This document shows positions 1-12,896 of a DNA stretch of 64,000 nt, piece by piece. The stretch lies in contig CP136068.1 of assembly GCA_032622095.1 (NCBI GenBank), positions 14,739,729 through 14,803,728 of the forward strand, given 5' to 3'. The notes under the pieces are model-generated. The model made no database searches. It had not been told where the DNA came from and saw nothing but the letters and a program-made list of their open reading frames with translations. Source of the DNA: Siphonodentalium dalli. Lineage: Eukaryota; Mollusca; Scaphopoda; Gadilida; Siphonodentaliidae. Positions within the stretch are counted from its first letter, which is position 1; each line of letters starts with the position of its first letter. A program made the position numbers and the translations under genes.

Positions 1-3000
1 CCATGACAAATTTCAAGATGATCAGACAATCAGTACGACCTGTGGCCCGTGCTAATGGATTAAATTTTGAAATCCAAGATGGCCGCTGGCGTCCATGTTT
101 TTTGTCCGAATGACCCCAAAATGACTCGTTCCCATCTACATTCCAATATCAACAGCCATGACAAATTTCATGATTATCAGACTAAAGGTACGACCTGTAG
201 CCCGTGCTAAAGAATTTAGTCATACAAAGAGTAAAATCCGAGATGGCTACTGGTGTCCATGTTTTTCGGCCAAATGACCCCAAAAGTACTCGTTCCCATC
301 TACATGTCAATATTAACATCCATGACAAATTTCATGATGATAAGACGAACAGTACTAACTGTGGCCCGTGCTAATGGATTAAATTTTTAAATGCAAGATG
401 GCTGCTGGCGGCCATGTTTTTTGTCCGAATGACCCCAAAATGACTCTTTCCCATCTACATTCCAATTTCAACAGCCATGACAAATTTTATGATGATCAGA
501 CTAAATGTACGACCTGTAGCCCGTGCTAAAGGATTTAGTCATACAAAGAGTAAAATCCAAGATGGCTGCTGGCGACCATGTTTTTTCACCGAATGACCCC
601 AAAATTACTCGTTCCTATCCACATGTCAATATTATCATCCATGACAAATTTCATGATGATCAGACAATCAGTACGACCTGTGGCCCGTGCTAATGGATTA
701 AATTTTGAAATCCAAGATGGCCGCTGGCGTCCATGTTTTTTGTCCGAATGACCCCAAAATGACTCGTTCCCATCTACATTCCAATATCAACAGCCATGAC
801 AAATTTTATGATGATCAGACTAAAAGTAGGACCTGTAGCCCGTGCTAAAGGATTTAGTCATACAAAGAGTAAAATCCAAGACGGCTGCTGGCGGCCATGT
901 GTTTTGGCCGAATGACCCCAAAATTACTCGTTCCCATCCACATGTCAATATTATCATTCATGACAAATTTCAAGATGATCAGACAATCAGTACGACCTGT
1001 GGCCCGTGCTAATGGATTAAATTTTGAAATCCAAGATGGCCGCTGGCGTCCATGTTTTTTGTCCGAATGACCCCAAAATGACTCGTTCCCATCTACATTC
1101 CAATATCAACAGCCATGACAAATTTTATGATTATCAGACTAAAAGTAGGACCTGTAGCCCGTGCTAAAGGATTTAGTCATACAAAGAGTAAAATCCAAGA
1201 TGGCTGCTGGCGGCCATGTTTTTTGGCCGAATGACCCCAAAATGACTCGTTCCCATCTACATGTCATTATTAACATTCTTGACAAATTTTATGATGATCA
1301 GACTAAAAGTAGGACCTGTAGCCCGTGCTAAAGGATTTAGTCATGCAAAGAGTAAAATCCAAGACGGCTGCTGGCGGCCATGTGTTTTGGCCGAATGACC
1401 CCAAAATGACTCGTTCCAATCTACATGTCATTGTTAACATCCATGACAAATTTGATGATGATCAGACTAAAGGTACGACCTGTTGCCCGTGCTAAAGGAT
1501 TTAGTCATACAAAGAGTAAAATCCAAGATGGCTGCTGGCGGCCATGTTTTTGGGCCGAATGACCCCAAAATGACTCGTTTCCCATCTACATGTCAATATT
1601 AACATCCATGACAAATTTCATGATGATCAGACGAACAGTGCGACCTGTGGCCCGTGCTAATGGATTGAATTTTGAAAACAAAGATGGCCACTGACGGCCA
1701 TGTTTTTTGTCCGATTGACCCCAAAATGACTTGTTCCCATCTACATTCGAATTTCAACAGCCATGACAAATTTCATGATTATCAGACTAAAGGTACGACC
1801 TGTAGCCCGTGCTAAAGAATTTAGTCATACAAAGAGTAAAATCCAAGATGGCTACTGGTGGCCATGTTTTTCGGCCAAATGACCCCAAAAGTACTCGTTC
1901 ACATCTACATGTCAATATTAACATCCATGACAAATTTCATGATGATAAGACGAACAGTACTAACTGTGGCCCGTGCTAATGGATTAAATTTTTAAATGCA
2001 AGATGGCTGCTGGCGGCCATGTTTTTTGTTCGAATGACCCCAAAATGTTTCTTTCCCATCTACATTCCAATTTCAACAGCCATGACAAATTTTATGATGA
2101 TCAGACTAAATGTACGACCTGTAGCCCGTGCTAAAGGATTTAGTCATACAAAGAGTAAAATCCAAGATGGCTGCTGGCGACCATGTTTTTTGACCGAATG
2201 ACCCCAAAATTACTCGTTCCCATCCACATGTCAATATTATCATCCATGACAAATTTCATGATGATCAGACAATCAGTACGACCTGTGGCCCGTGCTAATG
2301 GATTAAATTTTGAAATCCAAGATGGCCGCTGGCGTCCATGTTTTTTGTCCGAATGACCCCAAAATGACTCGTTCCCATCTACATTCCAATATCAACAGCC
2401 ATGACAAATTTTATGATGATCAGACTAAAAGTAGGACCTGTAGCCCGTGCTAAAGGATTTAGTCATACAAAGAGTAAAATCCAAGATGGCTGCTGGCGGC
2501 CATGTGTTTTGGCCGAATGACCCCAAAATGACTCGTTCCAATCTACATGTCATTGTTAACATCCATGACAAATTTGATGATGATCAGACTAAAGGTACGA
2601 CCTGTTGCCCGTGCTAAAGGATTTAGTCATACAATGAGTAAAATCCAAGATGGCTGCTGGCGGCCATGTTTTTGGGCCGAATGACCCCAAAATGACTCGT
2701 TTCCCATCTACATGTCAATATTAACATCCATGACAAATTTCATGATGATCAGACGAACAGTGCGACCTGTGGCCCGTGCTAATGGATTGAATTTTGAAAA
2801 CAAAGATGGCCACTGGCGGCCATGTTTTTTGTCCGATTGACCCCAAAATGACTCGTTCCCATCTACATTCGAATTTCAACAGCCATGACAAATTTCATGA
2901 TTATCAGACTAAACGTACGACCTGTAGCCCGTGCTAAAGGATTTAGTCATACAAAGAGTCAAATCCAAGATGGCTGCTGGCGGCCATGTTTTTTGCCCGA

Positions 3001-3508
3001 ATAACCCAAAAATGACTCGTTCCCATCTACATGTCATTGTTAACATCCATGACAAATTTTATGATGATCTGACTAAAGGTACAACCTGTAGCCCGTGCTA
3101 AAGGATTTAGTCATGCAAAGAGTAAAATCGAAGATGGCTGCTGGCGGCCATGTTTTTTGGCCGAATGACCCCAAAATGACTCGTTCCCATCTACATGGCA
3201 ATATTAACATCCATGACAAATTTCATGACGATCAGACGAACAGTACGGCCTGTAGCCCGTGCTAATGGATTGAATTTTGAAATCTAAGATGGCCCTGGCG
3301 GCCATGTTTTTTTTCCGTATGACCCCAAAATGAATCATTCCGGTACAAATGTTGATGTCAACAGCTATGACAAATTTCATAATGATCCGATCAAAGGTAC
3401 GACCTGTAGCCTCTATTGTTGACGCCTTACGCACACACACGCACACACAGACGACGGACGACAAAGCCATGGCAATAGCTCAAACTTTACAAAGTAAAGT
3501 TGAGCTAA
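1..3508 (+). repeat. Tandem array 1, central and right part of a Helitron-like (HINE-type) element
   Basis: About 21 tandem monomers of two kinds. The shorter kind (about 155 bp) has AATGGATTAAATTTTGAAAT before the conserved CCAAGATGGC block. The longer kind (about 164 bp) has GGATTTAGTCATACAAAGAG there. Monomers start near 1, 156, 320, 475, 639, 794, 958 and so on. The array runs into a CA/ACGG microsatellite (about 3428-3462) and then a hairpin ending in CTAA. The left end lies outside the window. Central tandem repeats, an ACGG microsatellite and a 3' hairpin with CTRR are known marks of Helitron/Helentron-derived non-autonomous elements in molluscs; assigning this array to them is inference. 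Confidence 0.8.
3476..3508 (+). other. Right-end hairpin and CTAA terminus of array 1
   Basis: TAGCTCAAACTTTAC and GTAAAGTTGAGCTA form a stem, followed immediately by the CTAA end. The same end recurs at 12833-12867 and, partly shortened, at 42905-42927 and about 44611-44642. The base after CTAA is A here and T in the other copies. Confidence 0.75.
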
Positions 3509-5469
3509 AAATGCATCATAGAATATCATCTACATTGTAGGTTAGCGTACATAGAACAATTATATGTCATATACTCTCTGAATTCCAAGATGTCCGGTTA
3601 AGATTCAGACCTGTGAGATTATCTTGTTTGTTCTAAGTGACAATTATCCTAATATTTCTGTCACATACAACAAGGTGGTCATTCTAACTAATTTCAGTTC
3701 GTTGATGTCATTTGAACTATTCATAGTATAATTAAGTTCCAGTATGTCCTGAGTGACAAAATATGCACCATACCTGCAGTATTCTTCACAAAAACAGGAT
3801 TACATTTAATTTATGAATTGTGAAGGAATGATTTTCAAATCAGACAGTGTTAGAAGTTCATCCAAAGTCTTAATAGTTTTCCTGCATCGGAGGTTCAAAC
3901 TTTAAAAATTGATTATCTCAAAAACTTTAAAAATGGACTTAGGACAACCTGGAAATCAGGTTGCTCTGTGTCACACAGGTATAGTAGTAGCACAATGTAA
4001 TTTTTATATCAGATAAAATGAGAGAACATGCAAAACAAAGTTCCCTCTACATTTTCTGACTATTAATAGATAAGGGATGCTATCATGATCCATGCTTACA
4101 ATGTGCACAAAACAAATCAAAATAAAGTCCTCGCTCCCTCAATTGATTAAAAATAATTTATTTTTTTTGGCTTAGTTTTAAAACTTGTATATACTATATA
4201 CATGTAAGTAGCAAATCATTAGTTCCACAGTTATACTAAAACAGTTCAGTATTATTGAATCAGAAAAATGGTGGAAACAATCGCATACATGCATAACATG
4301 TAGTTAATCAGTTTGTTATGATGTAAACATGTGATTATTTTAATTTTACTTTAACTAACATGGACACACATGATGTAAATCCCACCCACCCAAACATGTT
4401 GAATATTCTCGGGGTAAGATAAGACTGTAGAACTATCACATCATCCTAATAATAACTTCGTATTATATTTCAAGTTGGTCACCAGATACTCTTCAAATGA
4501 CATTATGTGAGTGGATTGGATAAAGTTATTTAATAATGTCAAGTGAATTATGAGGTCAAAATACCCTCACATTTAAAATGTGGGCGGTTCCTTGCAACAA
4601 ATAATGTTGATGCTGTCATGCTGTCTTCGATGGGCAATGTACATAATTATGTCACTTTAAAGATGCACAATGCCAATAAGTTACTATTTCTTTGGTTTTG
4701 GGGGGGGGGGGTGAAATATTTTATTTGGGTCGAGGAACCCACCCTTCAAAGCTCAAAATTATTAGATATAAATTTTTTTAATCTGTTATTTTTCACCACA
4801 TGGAATATTTGGCGACCTTGAAAAACATTAGCTGAATTGTTACAAAATTAGTACAGGCATACACACATGCTGTTACATGAGGTCACTGTTCGGTATACGA
4901 TCAGGTCACTGTTCGATATACGATCAGCACATCGGTGGCGATCACAATTCGCAAATAAATTCAGAATGAAATGACAATGAAAAGTATCGCCATCAACAAG
5001 AATATGGTATGTTGTGACAGTTCACATGATGATACATGCAATTTGCTTAAATTTATGAATAAGTAATCATAATTTATCGATGCAAATACTAGGAATACAA
5101 TATATTGAAGTTGTAAACCACACTCGCTCACCTCCAAACTGCCAAGAAAAACCGTTATTGTAGGACTGTTATGGCAAATTTTTATATGATATAGTGATTG
5201 GTCTTGTTGTGAGTATTTCTTGGTAATAAACTAATTTGGATAACTAAATCGGCTTCTGGTGAATTATGTTGTTGTTGTAACTGGATGCTATAGGGACCAT
5301 GTACCTTTAAGGTATATTAATATACAATTATAATCAGAAGTTCAGAGGGCACATCGTTCTAATTTACATTGAAAATATCGTTTACATCGATTCGGTACCG
5401 GTATTCGCTTTGATTGGAGAGAAGTTGATGATAGATTCAACGGTTTACTTAATTTTTATGTACATGTAT
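3509..5469. other. AT-rich stretch with no gene seen
   Basis: No coding signal or recognisable element. It holds a 12-base G run at 4700-4711 and a short tandem duplication of GGTCACTGTTCG-type units at about 4880-4925. Confidence 0.6.
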
Positions 5470-5477
5470 GTCGGCAT

Positions 5478-6334
5478 CAGACCTGTTTAATGCCTAAAAA
5501 TCTGTCAGTGAGATTCTCCCCCTTCAGTCAGGGAGATTTGGGTCTTGTCAGAGAGATAACAAATTGCAGCCAAAAAGTAACATTTTCACTATTTCTTCCT
5601 TTGAAAAATGGTGGGTAGTGATTTTAAAGTAGTTAAATGTAATTAATCTTCCCTTTTTCAAAGGATGAATTAATGTAAATGCACATTTCTGATCAATAAA
5701 AAAATTATTTTTTTTTCTTTGATTATTTATTTCATAATATCAATGTATAGCGTTATAACATTTAAAACCATGAAAATTCTTCGGCCCACGAATCCCTATA
5801 CTTGGAATCATATCGGCGTAGTTTCGATGGACTATTAACAACTTCGTCACTGTCATTTCGGTAGCGTTTCGCAGAATTAAAACACCAGACATTTCTAAAT
5901 TTAACACCAGAACTAGTAAACTATAAGGATTTATTGCGGAAATAAACCCAACCCCAGTATATATAGCATAGTGCATTTATTTACTAACACGCCATGTTTG
6001 GGGGCTTATAGTAATTATTGATCCCCAAAGGAAACAAACTGCCATACAATCAATTAATTTCTTTTGAAGTCGTGACAAAGAAACAGTGTAATAAACATCA
6101 GAGGAAGGCCAGTGTCTACTCCGGTTATCAATGGAGCACACCTGATCTCGGCAAATCTCGTTCACACGTAGTTTCAATTGAAAACACTTCCGCGTTCTAA
6201 GAATTCTGACATTAAATTTGTTGTTGTTGTTGATTTGATTGAAACCGTGAGATTGCAAGCTTAATTCGGGAGTGCGGGAGATGAGGCCTCAAACCGGTAG
6301 TCTCCCGCACGATCCAGGAGATTAAACAGGTCTG
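5478..6334. mobile_element. Non-autonomous hAT-like element with 8-bp TSD
   Basis: Both ends carry the 14-bp inverted repeat CAGACCTGTTTAAT. The flanks are GTCGGCAT on the left (5470-5477) and ATCGGCAT on the right (6335-6342), an 8-bp duplication with one mismatch. An 8-bp TSD with a CAG-starting TIR is typical of hAT transposons. The 857-bp interior has only short, unconvincing open frames on both strands and a (TTG)n run, and no transposase is recognisable. It was probably mobilised by an hAT transposase supplied elsewhere. Confidence 0.72.
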
Positions 6335-6342
6335 ATCGGCAT

Positions 6343-7005
6343 GCAACATGTGTTTGGAAGCTATGGAGTATGGACAGCCCACCGAAAGTGAACATGTGCG
6401 CATACATATACGCCCTGAAATTGGCCTGAATGGGAACTTTGAGAGTAAAATAATCATGTTTGTAATGGTGTGGAATACAAGAATTTCCGGAACATTAAAA
6501 ACAAATCTCAAGTTAAACAATAGGCAATAATCACAGCAAGAATAGTACAATGTCAATCTTGGTATATTTTAGAAACAAGTGAAAGTGAAACTGCATTGTA
6601 TCATTCCTTGCATAACTATTTTTTTTTATAATACAATAGATATGAAAAGTATTTTACTTCCTGGTAGTACATGGCTATTAATAACAAAATCGAGTTTTGA
6701 CTCAAATTGATAAGCAGCCCATAATGGACAGTTTTTATATTTTACATCCTAGTATTTTTTCTTTCTTTATTATTTTCAGATCTCAATAAAATATATACAA
6801 TAGACCAGGGAAATAGGGACAGCTGGGTTTGTGGAAATAAACACTCTTTTTTAGGCCGTATCATTATGATCATACCTGTGGTGGTAGCAACTAACGGTAC
6901 ACATATAGCATCATAATCAGCATCTGTAGTAACTGAAATTAATGAAAATATCATTGTTTTTATAATGAAAGTGTCAATGAAGCTCAAGTTCAATATAATT
7001 AAAGT
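6343..7005. other. Intergenic, no gene seen
   Basis: AT-rich sequence. At 6963-6995 there is a partial copy of the array-element left end (AAAGTGTCAATGAAGCTCAA), just before the better copy near 7005. Otherwise unexplained. Confidence 0.5.
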
Positions 7006-7915
7006 GTCAATGACAATGTAGCTCAAATTGGAGGGCAAGATAATTTTTCATGTGTTACAGTCAATGGAGCGATTATTAATTTGGAGAGTTCCAATTCAAT
7101 TTAATACTTGATGTCCACATGAAGAGATATATATGAAGTTAGATCCAAGATGTTCGTTGATCGCCATATTTTCAAAACAATTTGATAGATCCCATCCAGT
7201 GCAAAGAATAAAATCGAAGATGGCTGCCGCTACAATCTTTTTGATGACTCCCATCTAGTGGTCATCCCGAAGATCCATATGAAGTTTAGTGACGATTGGA
7301 TGAGAGATGTGGTCTGTATTCAGTAAGGTGTGCCAAAGGATTTAGTCATACAAAGAGTAAAATCCAAGATGCCAGCTAGGCTGAGCTAGCGGCCATGTTT
7401 TTCAATGAAATTAGGAAAACTTTGATGGCTCCCATCTAGTGGGATCCGGCTCCCATCTAGTGGGACCCAAAAGATCCATATTAAGTTTGGTGAAGATCGA
7501 TTGAGGGATGTGGTCTGTAGGGTGTGTCAAAGGATTTAGTCATGCAAAGAGTAAAATCCAAGATGGCTGCCGCAGCATGTTTTTCATCAAATATTTTTCA
7601 AATTCGATCGCACCCATCTAGAGGTGATCCTGAACATGATAGTAAATTTTCAAAAACAATTCTCCAATAAATGCGGGCTGCAGAGTGTGTCAATGGATTA
7701 AAATTTGTAATTCAAGATGGCTGCTAGTGGCCATGTTTTTTAACCAATTTTGGATGGCTCCCATCTAGAGGTCACCCCAAAGATTCAAATCAAGTTTGGT
7801 GATGAACGGATGAGAGATGTGACCTGGAGGGTGTGCTAATGGAAATTGTTGACGGACGGATGCAAACACGGACGGAAGACACATAGCTCAAACTTGACTT
7901 TGCCAAGTCAAATCG
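7005..7915 (+). mobile_element. Eroded copy of the array element (left end, monomers, right end)
   Basis: The left end AAAGTGTCAATGACAATGTAGCTCAA at about 7003 matches those at 11243 and 41575. It is followed by at least four diverged monomers (AAATCCAAGATGG-type blocks near 7210, 7365, 7555 and 7710). The right end has a GACGGACGGATG microsatellite and a decayed hairpin at about 7887-7915 (AGCTCAAACTTGAC ... AAGTCAAA). Divergence is far higher than in array 1, so this is an older insertion. Confidence 0.65.
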
Positions 7916-8054
7916 TTTTAGTGGAGGGATTTCAGTGTGTACATGTACATGTATATGAAACTGTTTTCATTTCAAAAATTTCTCAAATAAATTTGTACTG
8001 CAGGGTGTGTCGACAATGGATTCAAATATGAAATCTAAGATGGCTTCTGGCGGA

Positions 8055-9180
8055 CCATATTTTCCAATGAAATTCAGAATGGAACTGTTATTGACACTGT
8101 AGCTCAACTTGGGGATAATATCATACAATACACACTACTGCCATTGTCTCCCAAAGTGGAGTTAGTAAGCTACTTATCAACTTGTGCTGAATGGTCGTGC
8201 TCGACAATTGCGGCTAGCCTAGTGAGTGATATAATCCTGCACCACCACTACATGTATGGTAATCTGCATTGGATTAATGGACTCCGCTTGGGTGAATATG
8301 TGTATGTTTTGTACATGTATTTGGAGACTATTATAAGTTGAAAATTGACAGATCGTCATGATAGTTTATGATATCGTCATGATATGTTCGCACATACATG
8401 TACATGTCATGCACAATAAACCATAGAGGCAGTGGATGATCGAGCAAATTAAATCTGATTTAATATCCAACATATGCCCAAGCAGTGACTTCTTAGGGCT
8501 GTGTGTGGGGGGGGGGTGAACAACAGCACAAATTTGCTCATACCACATCATGGGATAGAATTCTATGACTGGTGTACTATTGTTATCGATTTTATACCCA
8601 ACATTTTGTATGTGGTAGGAGACTTTTCAATGATAAAACAATCTCTGATAGTATAGGTATTTTCTAGCCTGAAAATATCTGATTAAAAATTTGTCCAGGG
8701 ACAAGGCTGGAGGGTTTCAGTCCAACTTAGAATTCCCAAAGTCCAGAAAATTCCGGGAAAATGGATGTGTCAAACTGCATATAGTACTCCATCATTTCCA
8801 GCTCTTGATAATTATTTAGTCATGCATTGAGTAAAATAAAGATGGATCCGGTGGCAATGTATTTGATTGAACATAGTTCAAATTTTATAGCTCCCTTCTA
8901 GAAGTGATCTTAAACAAGGCTGTAAAAGTTCAAAACATTTCTCCAATAAAGGTGGGTTCAGGGTGTACCAATGATTCAAGATGGCCACTGACAGCCATGT
9001 TTTTAAATAAATTTCAGGAAAAATAGCTGACGAAAAATGTTGGCTGTTGGGCATGCTGAAGGATTTAGACACGCAACGAGTAAAATCTAAGATAGCTGCA
9101 GGTAGCCATGAAAATTATTCAAATTTTCAATAGTTCCCATCTAGAGGGCACTCTAAAAATCCATGTTAAGTTTGGGATTA
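8055..9180 (+). mobile_element. Second eroded array-element copy, interrupted
   Basis: A left-end-like sequence near 8085 (TTGACACTGTAGCTCAACTT) follows a stray monomer at about 7985-8070. Further degenerate monomers lie at about 8815-9170. The intervening 8120-8810 has no recognisable content apart from a G run near 8506-8516. No clear right-end hairpin remains. Confidence 0.5.
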
Positions 9181-9894
9181 GTCAAATAAACAAGACAGTC
9201 AATTATGTTCTAACTCGCTTGCAGCTCGAACGAACATAAAGTATTTATGGAATAACTACAACGAATGCATGATGTTAAATGTAAACTTTAATGGACAAAC
9301 GTGAAGTGTAGCGATAAATATCGTTCACAGACTATCAGTCATATAACAAATAAGACATGAAATGATGAATATTATAGTGTTACAAGCATCTCCCAATCAT
9401 GGGGTGGGTGGGTGGGATACAACGCAAAACTTCAAGAGTAGAGTGAAGCTTGACCACTGTGTCAAGCGAGTTAAACCAATGCAAAATCAGTCGTGTGAAT
9501 AAGCTCACACGAGCTCGTCGTTACGATTGCCTTGAGCATCGTTCAGACGGCGCGGTATTGACCCAGTTTTAATGACCAAAACAAACTGGACAACTTCGTT
9601 AACTCGTTACCGGCCGTGCACTATGCACGCGTTGGCGAACATCAATAAATATATTGACTATGGGTCGCTCACCAGACTGTAAAGACAGAGAAGACTGGGA
9701 CTCTGAAGACTACCAGAGTCAGTACGTGACAACATCACTTAAGACAAGTACTAGTAGTTCTAAACAGGGCTCTTTAACTTGAAATTTCTAATTGCACACC
9801 ACTGACAAATCTCCAACCTCTTACCTTTTCAAGAAGACAACCATACCAAAGTACTGAGTTCACAAAAATCCTTTCCGCACATCCCTCTTAGGCA
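9181..9894. other. Intergenic with a G-quadruplex motif
   Basis: No gene is supported. GGGGTGGGTGGGTGGG lies at 9401-9416. Sequence at about 9657-9705 recurs inverted at about 38640-38690 (sharing GTCGCTCACCAGACTG). The latter has an in-frame stop, so the segment looks like a dispersed repeat rather than an exon. Confidence 0.5.
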
Positions 9895-10870
9895 GGGTTG
9901 GCGCTGGACGAAAAATTTCTATTGCCAAAATTTTTGCCAAATGAAATTATTTTTTGCCAAATCAAAAAAATATTTGCCAAATTTAATTGCGCGTATAATT
10001 AAGGAAATTATCGTGTTTTTATCCTTGTTAAAAACTAACCACAGACACAGGTAAAATGAGGCTACTATAGAAAAGCAAGTTAGTATTATTAATATATATC
10101 AAAGTAGCAATAAATATCTAAGCGACAACTGCCTGGAAACTACGTTTAATTTTGCTACACAGTCATCAAGCATTCATAGTATTTCCCATTGTATTACTGC
10201 TGATATCAACGACCCATAAATTAATCCGTCGTCATTCACAATCGGCTGATTAACCGAAGTTATCTTATACTCGCTGGTAATATAACGCTGACATCATAAA
10301 TATGTGCAATATAATGTCGCCATTAATATGCATTGTTACAATGACTAGATGTGTCCATTATCCAAATGGACAAAGGGAGGATTAACAGTCAAAACAAATT
10401 ATTAATTACCTTTTGCGGTATCTACATTGAGATCATGTTTTCCAAAGTACTTACAACAGCCTCAATGAAAAATTTACATAAAGTCGCTTTTTTCCGACTC
10501 ACACAGTGACTCACATTTTAATTTAACCACGGTCGATTACGATTAGCTGTTTGATGAAAGTTTGAATATGACAGTAAGAGGGGATTACCATTTTGTAAAA
10601 AATTAAAGCAGATTACATATAACTGTCGACATATCACTGCTGACTGTGCAACATGTAAATTGATATAGATTTCTTGTTTTGGTTTTCCATTGTATTGTCT
10701 GTAATTCGACACACGTAACGAATAACCCACGTTGAATGGTGTCTTATGATTAGATAGTTCACATCCCATAATTAAAAACTCACTTGCCAAAATGTTTGCC
10801 AAATGAAAATATTTTTTGCCAAATGAAAATATTTTTTGCCATTGGCAAATTTGGCAAGTGGCAGGGCGAA
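9895..10870. repeat. Segment bounded by TTTTTTGCCAAATGAAA direct repeats
   Basis: Two clusters of the short motif TTTGCCAAAT(G/C)AAA lie at about 9926-9985 and 10786-10860 in the same orientation, 860 bp apart. Each sits next to a GGCAGGG(T) motif. The clusters could be ends of an unrecognised element or remnants of a duplicated low-complexity sequence. The interior (10000-10780) has no supported gene. Confidence 0.4.
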
Positions 10871-11084
10871 ATCAATATTATTACACCAGTACCAAACAGG
10901 ATAGAGGAGAGTTAAATCTCTTATCTCTGCCTCTATTAGAACAAATGTGAATCCCCATCTATGAGATCCATTCATCTAGTAATATCAATATACCCCCCAA
11001 TATCCAATAGGGTATGATTTCACCTGGATAAGTGGTGGTTAAGAAAATAATATTGAAACAGCCAAGTCTGTATTTAGTGAGTCT

Positions 11085-11185
11085 GAACTTTGCAGAATGA
11101 GGTCCCCAAAAGGTGAATTTAATGACATTATTCCCCAAGGTAGAATAGCATCAACGAATTCACCCTCTGGGGACCTCATTTCCTA
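11085..11185. repeat. Short foldback (GAATGAGGTCCCC) fragment
   Basis: GAATGAGGTCCCCAAAAGG and an inverted CC-TCTGGGGACCTCATT pair about 60 bp apart. It is a reduced relative of the foldback elements at 14950-15340 and 35358-35805. Confidence 0.6.
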
Positions 11186-11237
11186 AAAATGACCCCATTT
11201 GAACAAATCTGAACCGGTCACCCAAGGCCCATCCATA

Positions 11238-12867
11238 CCAAATATGAAAGTGTCAATGACACTGTAGCTCAACTTTGTAAAGAAGGTAATTTTTGTGTGA
11301 TTGGCAATGAATAGAGAGATTAAAAAGGAGTGTAAAAAATAAGCAGTAAAGGATTTAGTCATACACAGAGTAAAATCCAAGATGGCAGCTGGCGGCCATG
11401 TTTTTTGTCCGAATGACCCCAAAATGACTCTTTCCCATCTACATTCCATCTGCAATAGCCATGAAAAATTTCATGAAGATCAGAATAAAGGATTTAGTCA
11501 TACAAAGAGTAAAATCCAAGATGGCTGCTGGTGGCCATGTTTTATGGCCGAATGACCCCAAAATGACTCGTTCCCATCTACATGTCAATATTAACATCCC
11601 TGACAAATTTTATGATGATCACACTAAAGGTACGACCTGTAGCCCGTGCTAAAGAATTTAGTCATACAAAGAGTAAATCCAAGATGGCTGCCATGTTTTT
11701 TGGCCGAATGACCCCAAAATGACTCGTTCCCATCTACATACTGTTAACATCCATTTTATGATGATCCGACTAAAAGTACGACCTGTAGCCCATGCTAAAT
11801 GATTTAGTCATACAAAGAGTAAAATCCAAGATGGCTGCTGGCGGCCATGTGTTATGGCCGAATGACCCCAAAATGACTCGTTCCCATCTACATGTCAATA
11901 TTAACATCCAAGACAAATTTCATGATGATCAGATAAACAGTACGACCTGTAGCCCGTGCTAATGGATTGAATTTTGAAATCAAAGATGGCCACTGGCGGC
12001 CATGTTTTTCATCCGAATGACCCCAAAATGACTCATTCCCATCTACATGCCATTGTTAACATCCATGACAAATTTTATGATGATCAAACTAAAGGTACGA
12101 CCTGTAGCCCGTGCTAAAGGATTTAGTCATACAAAGAGTAAAATCCAAGATGGCTGCTGGCGGCCATGTTTTTTGGCCGAATGACCCCAAAATGACTCGT
12201 TCCCATCTACATGTAAAAAATATTAACATTAATTATAAATTTTATGATGATCAGACTAAAGGTACGACCTGTGGCCCGTGCTAATGAAATAAATTTTGAA
12301 ATCAAAGATGGCCGCTGGCGACCATGTTTTTTGTCGGAATGACCCCAAAATGACTCGTTCCCATCTACATTCAATTTTCAACAGCCATGACAAATTTCAT
12401 GATGATCAGACTAAAGGTACGACCTGTGGCCCGTGCTAAAGGATTTAGTCATACAAAGAGTAAAATGCAAGATGGCTGCTGGCGGCCATGTTTTTTGCCC
12501 GAATGACCCAAAAATGACTCGTTCCCATCTACATGTCATTGTTAACATCCATGACTAATTTTATGATGATCCGACCAAAGGTTCGACCTGTAGCCCTTGT
12601 CAAAGGATTTAGTCATGCAAAGAGTAAAATCTAAGATGGCTGCCGGCGGCCATGTTTTTTTTCCGAATGACCCCAAAATGACTCGTTCCCATCTACATGT
12701 CAATGTCAACATCCATGACAAATTTCATAATAATCGGACCAAAGGTATGAACTGTAGCCCTTGCTAAAGGAAATTGTTGACGAATCACACACGCACACAC
12801 ACACACACAGACGACGGATACCAAGCCATGGCAATAGCTCAAACTTTACAAAGTAAAGTTGAGCTAA
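11238..12867 (+). mobile_element. Array element 2, both ends present
   Basis: The left end at about 11243 (GAAAGTGTCAATGACACTG, then TAGCTCAACTTTGTAAAG) is followed by about 9-10 monomers. The right end has a (CA)n/GACGACGG microsatellite (about 12785-12815) and the hairpin TAGCTCAAACTTTAC/GTAAAGTTGAGCTAA ending at 12867. The left-end motif TAGCTCAACTTTGTAAAG is the inverted complement of part of the right hairpin, so the element has short inverted termini plus a 3' stem-loop, as in Helentron-derived HINE elements. No protein is encoded. Confidence 0.75.
12833..12867 (+). other. Right-end hairpin and CTAA of array element 2
   Basis: Stem TAGCTCAAACTTTAC / GTAAAGTTGAGCTA with a short loop, ending GAGCTAA and followed by T. 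This matches the Helitron rule of a 3' hairpin directly before CTRR with insertion next to T. Confidence 0.75.
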
Positions 12868-12896
12868 TAAGCTAATATAGGCTCAATTGTTCTTGA

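Noticed and set aside
2019-2201. Short frames across the arrays (for example 2019, 3349, 11461, 41082, 43693)
   Set aside because: They translate repeat monomers, begin and end with the repeat phase, and differ between copies.
3428-3462. CRISPR-like or coding meaning for the CA/ACGG stretch
   Set aside because: Simple microsatellite that recurs at the right end of each array element; no spacers.
9657-9790. Small frame starting MGRSPDCKD as a first exon
   Set aside because: The related copy at 38640-38690 has a stop in the same frame, so it is a dispersed repeat.
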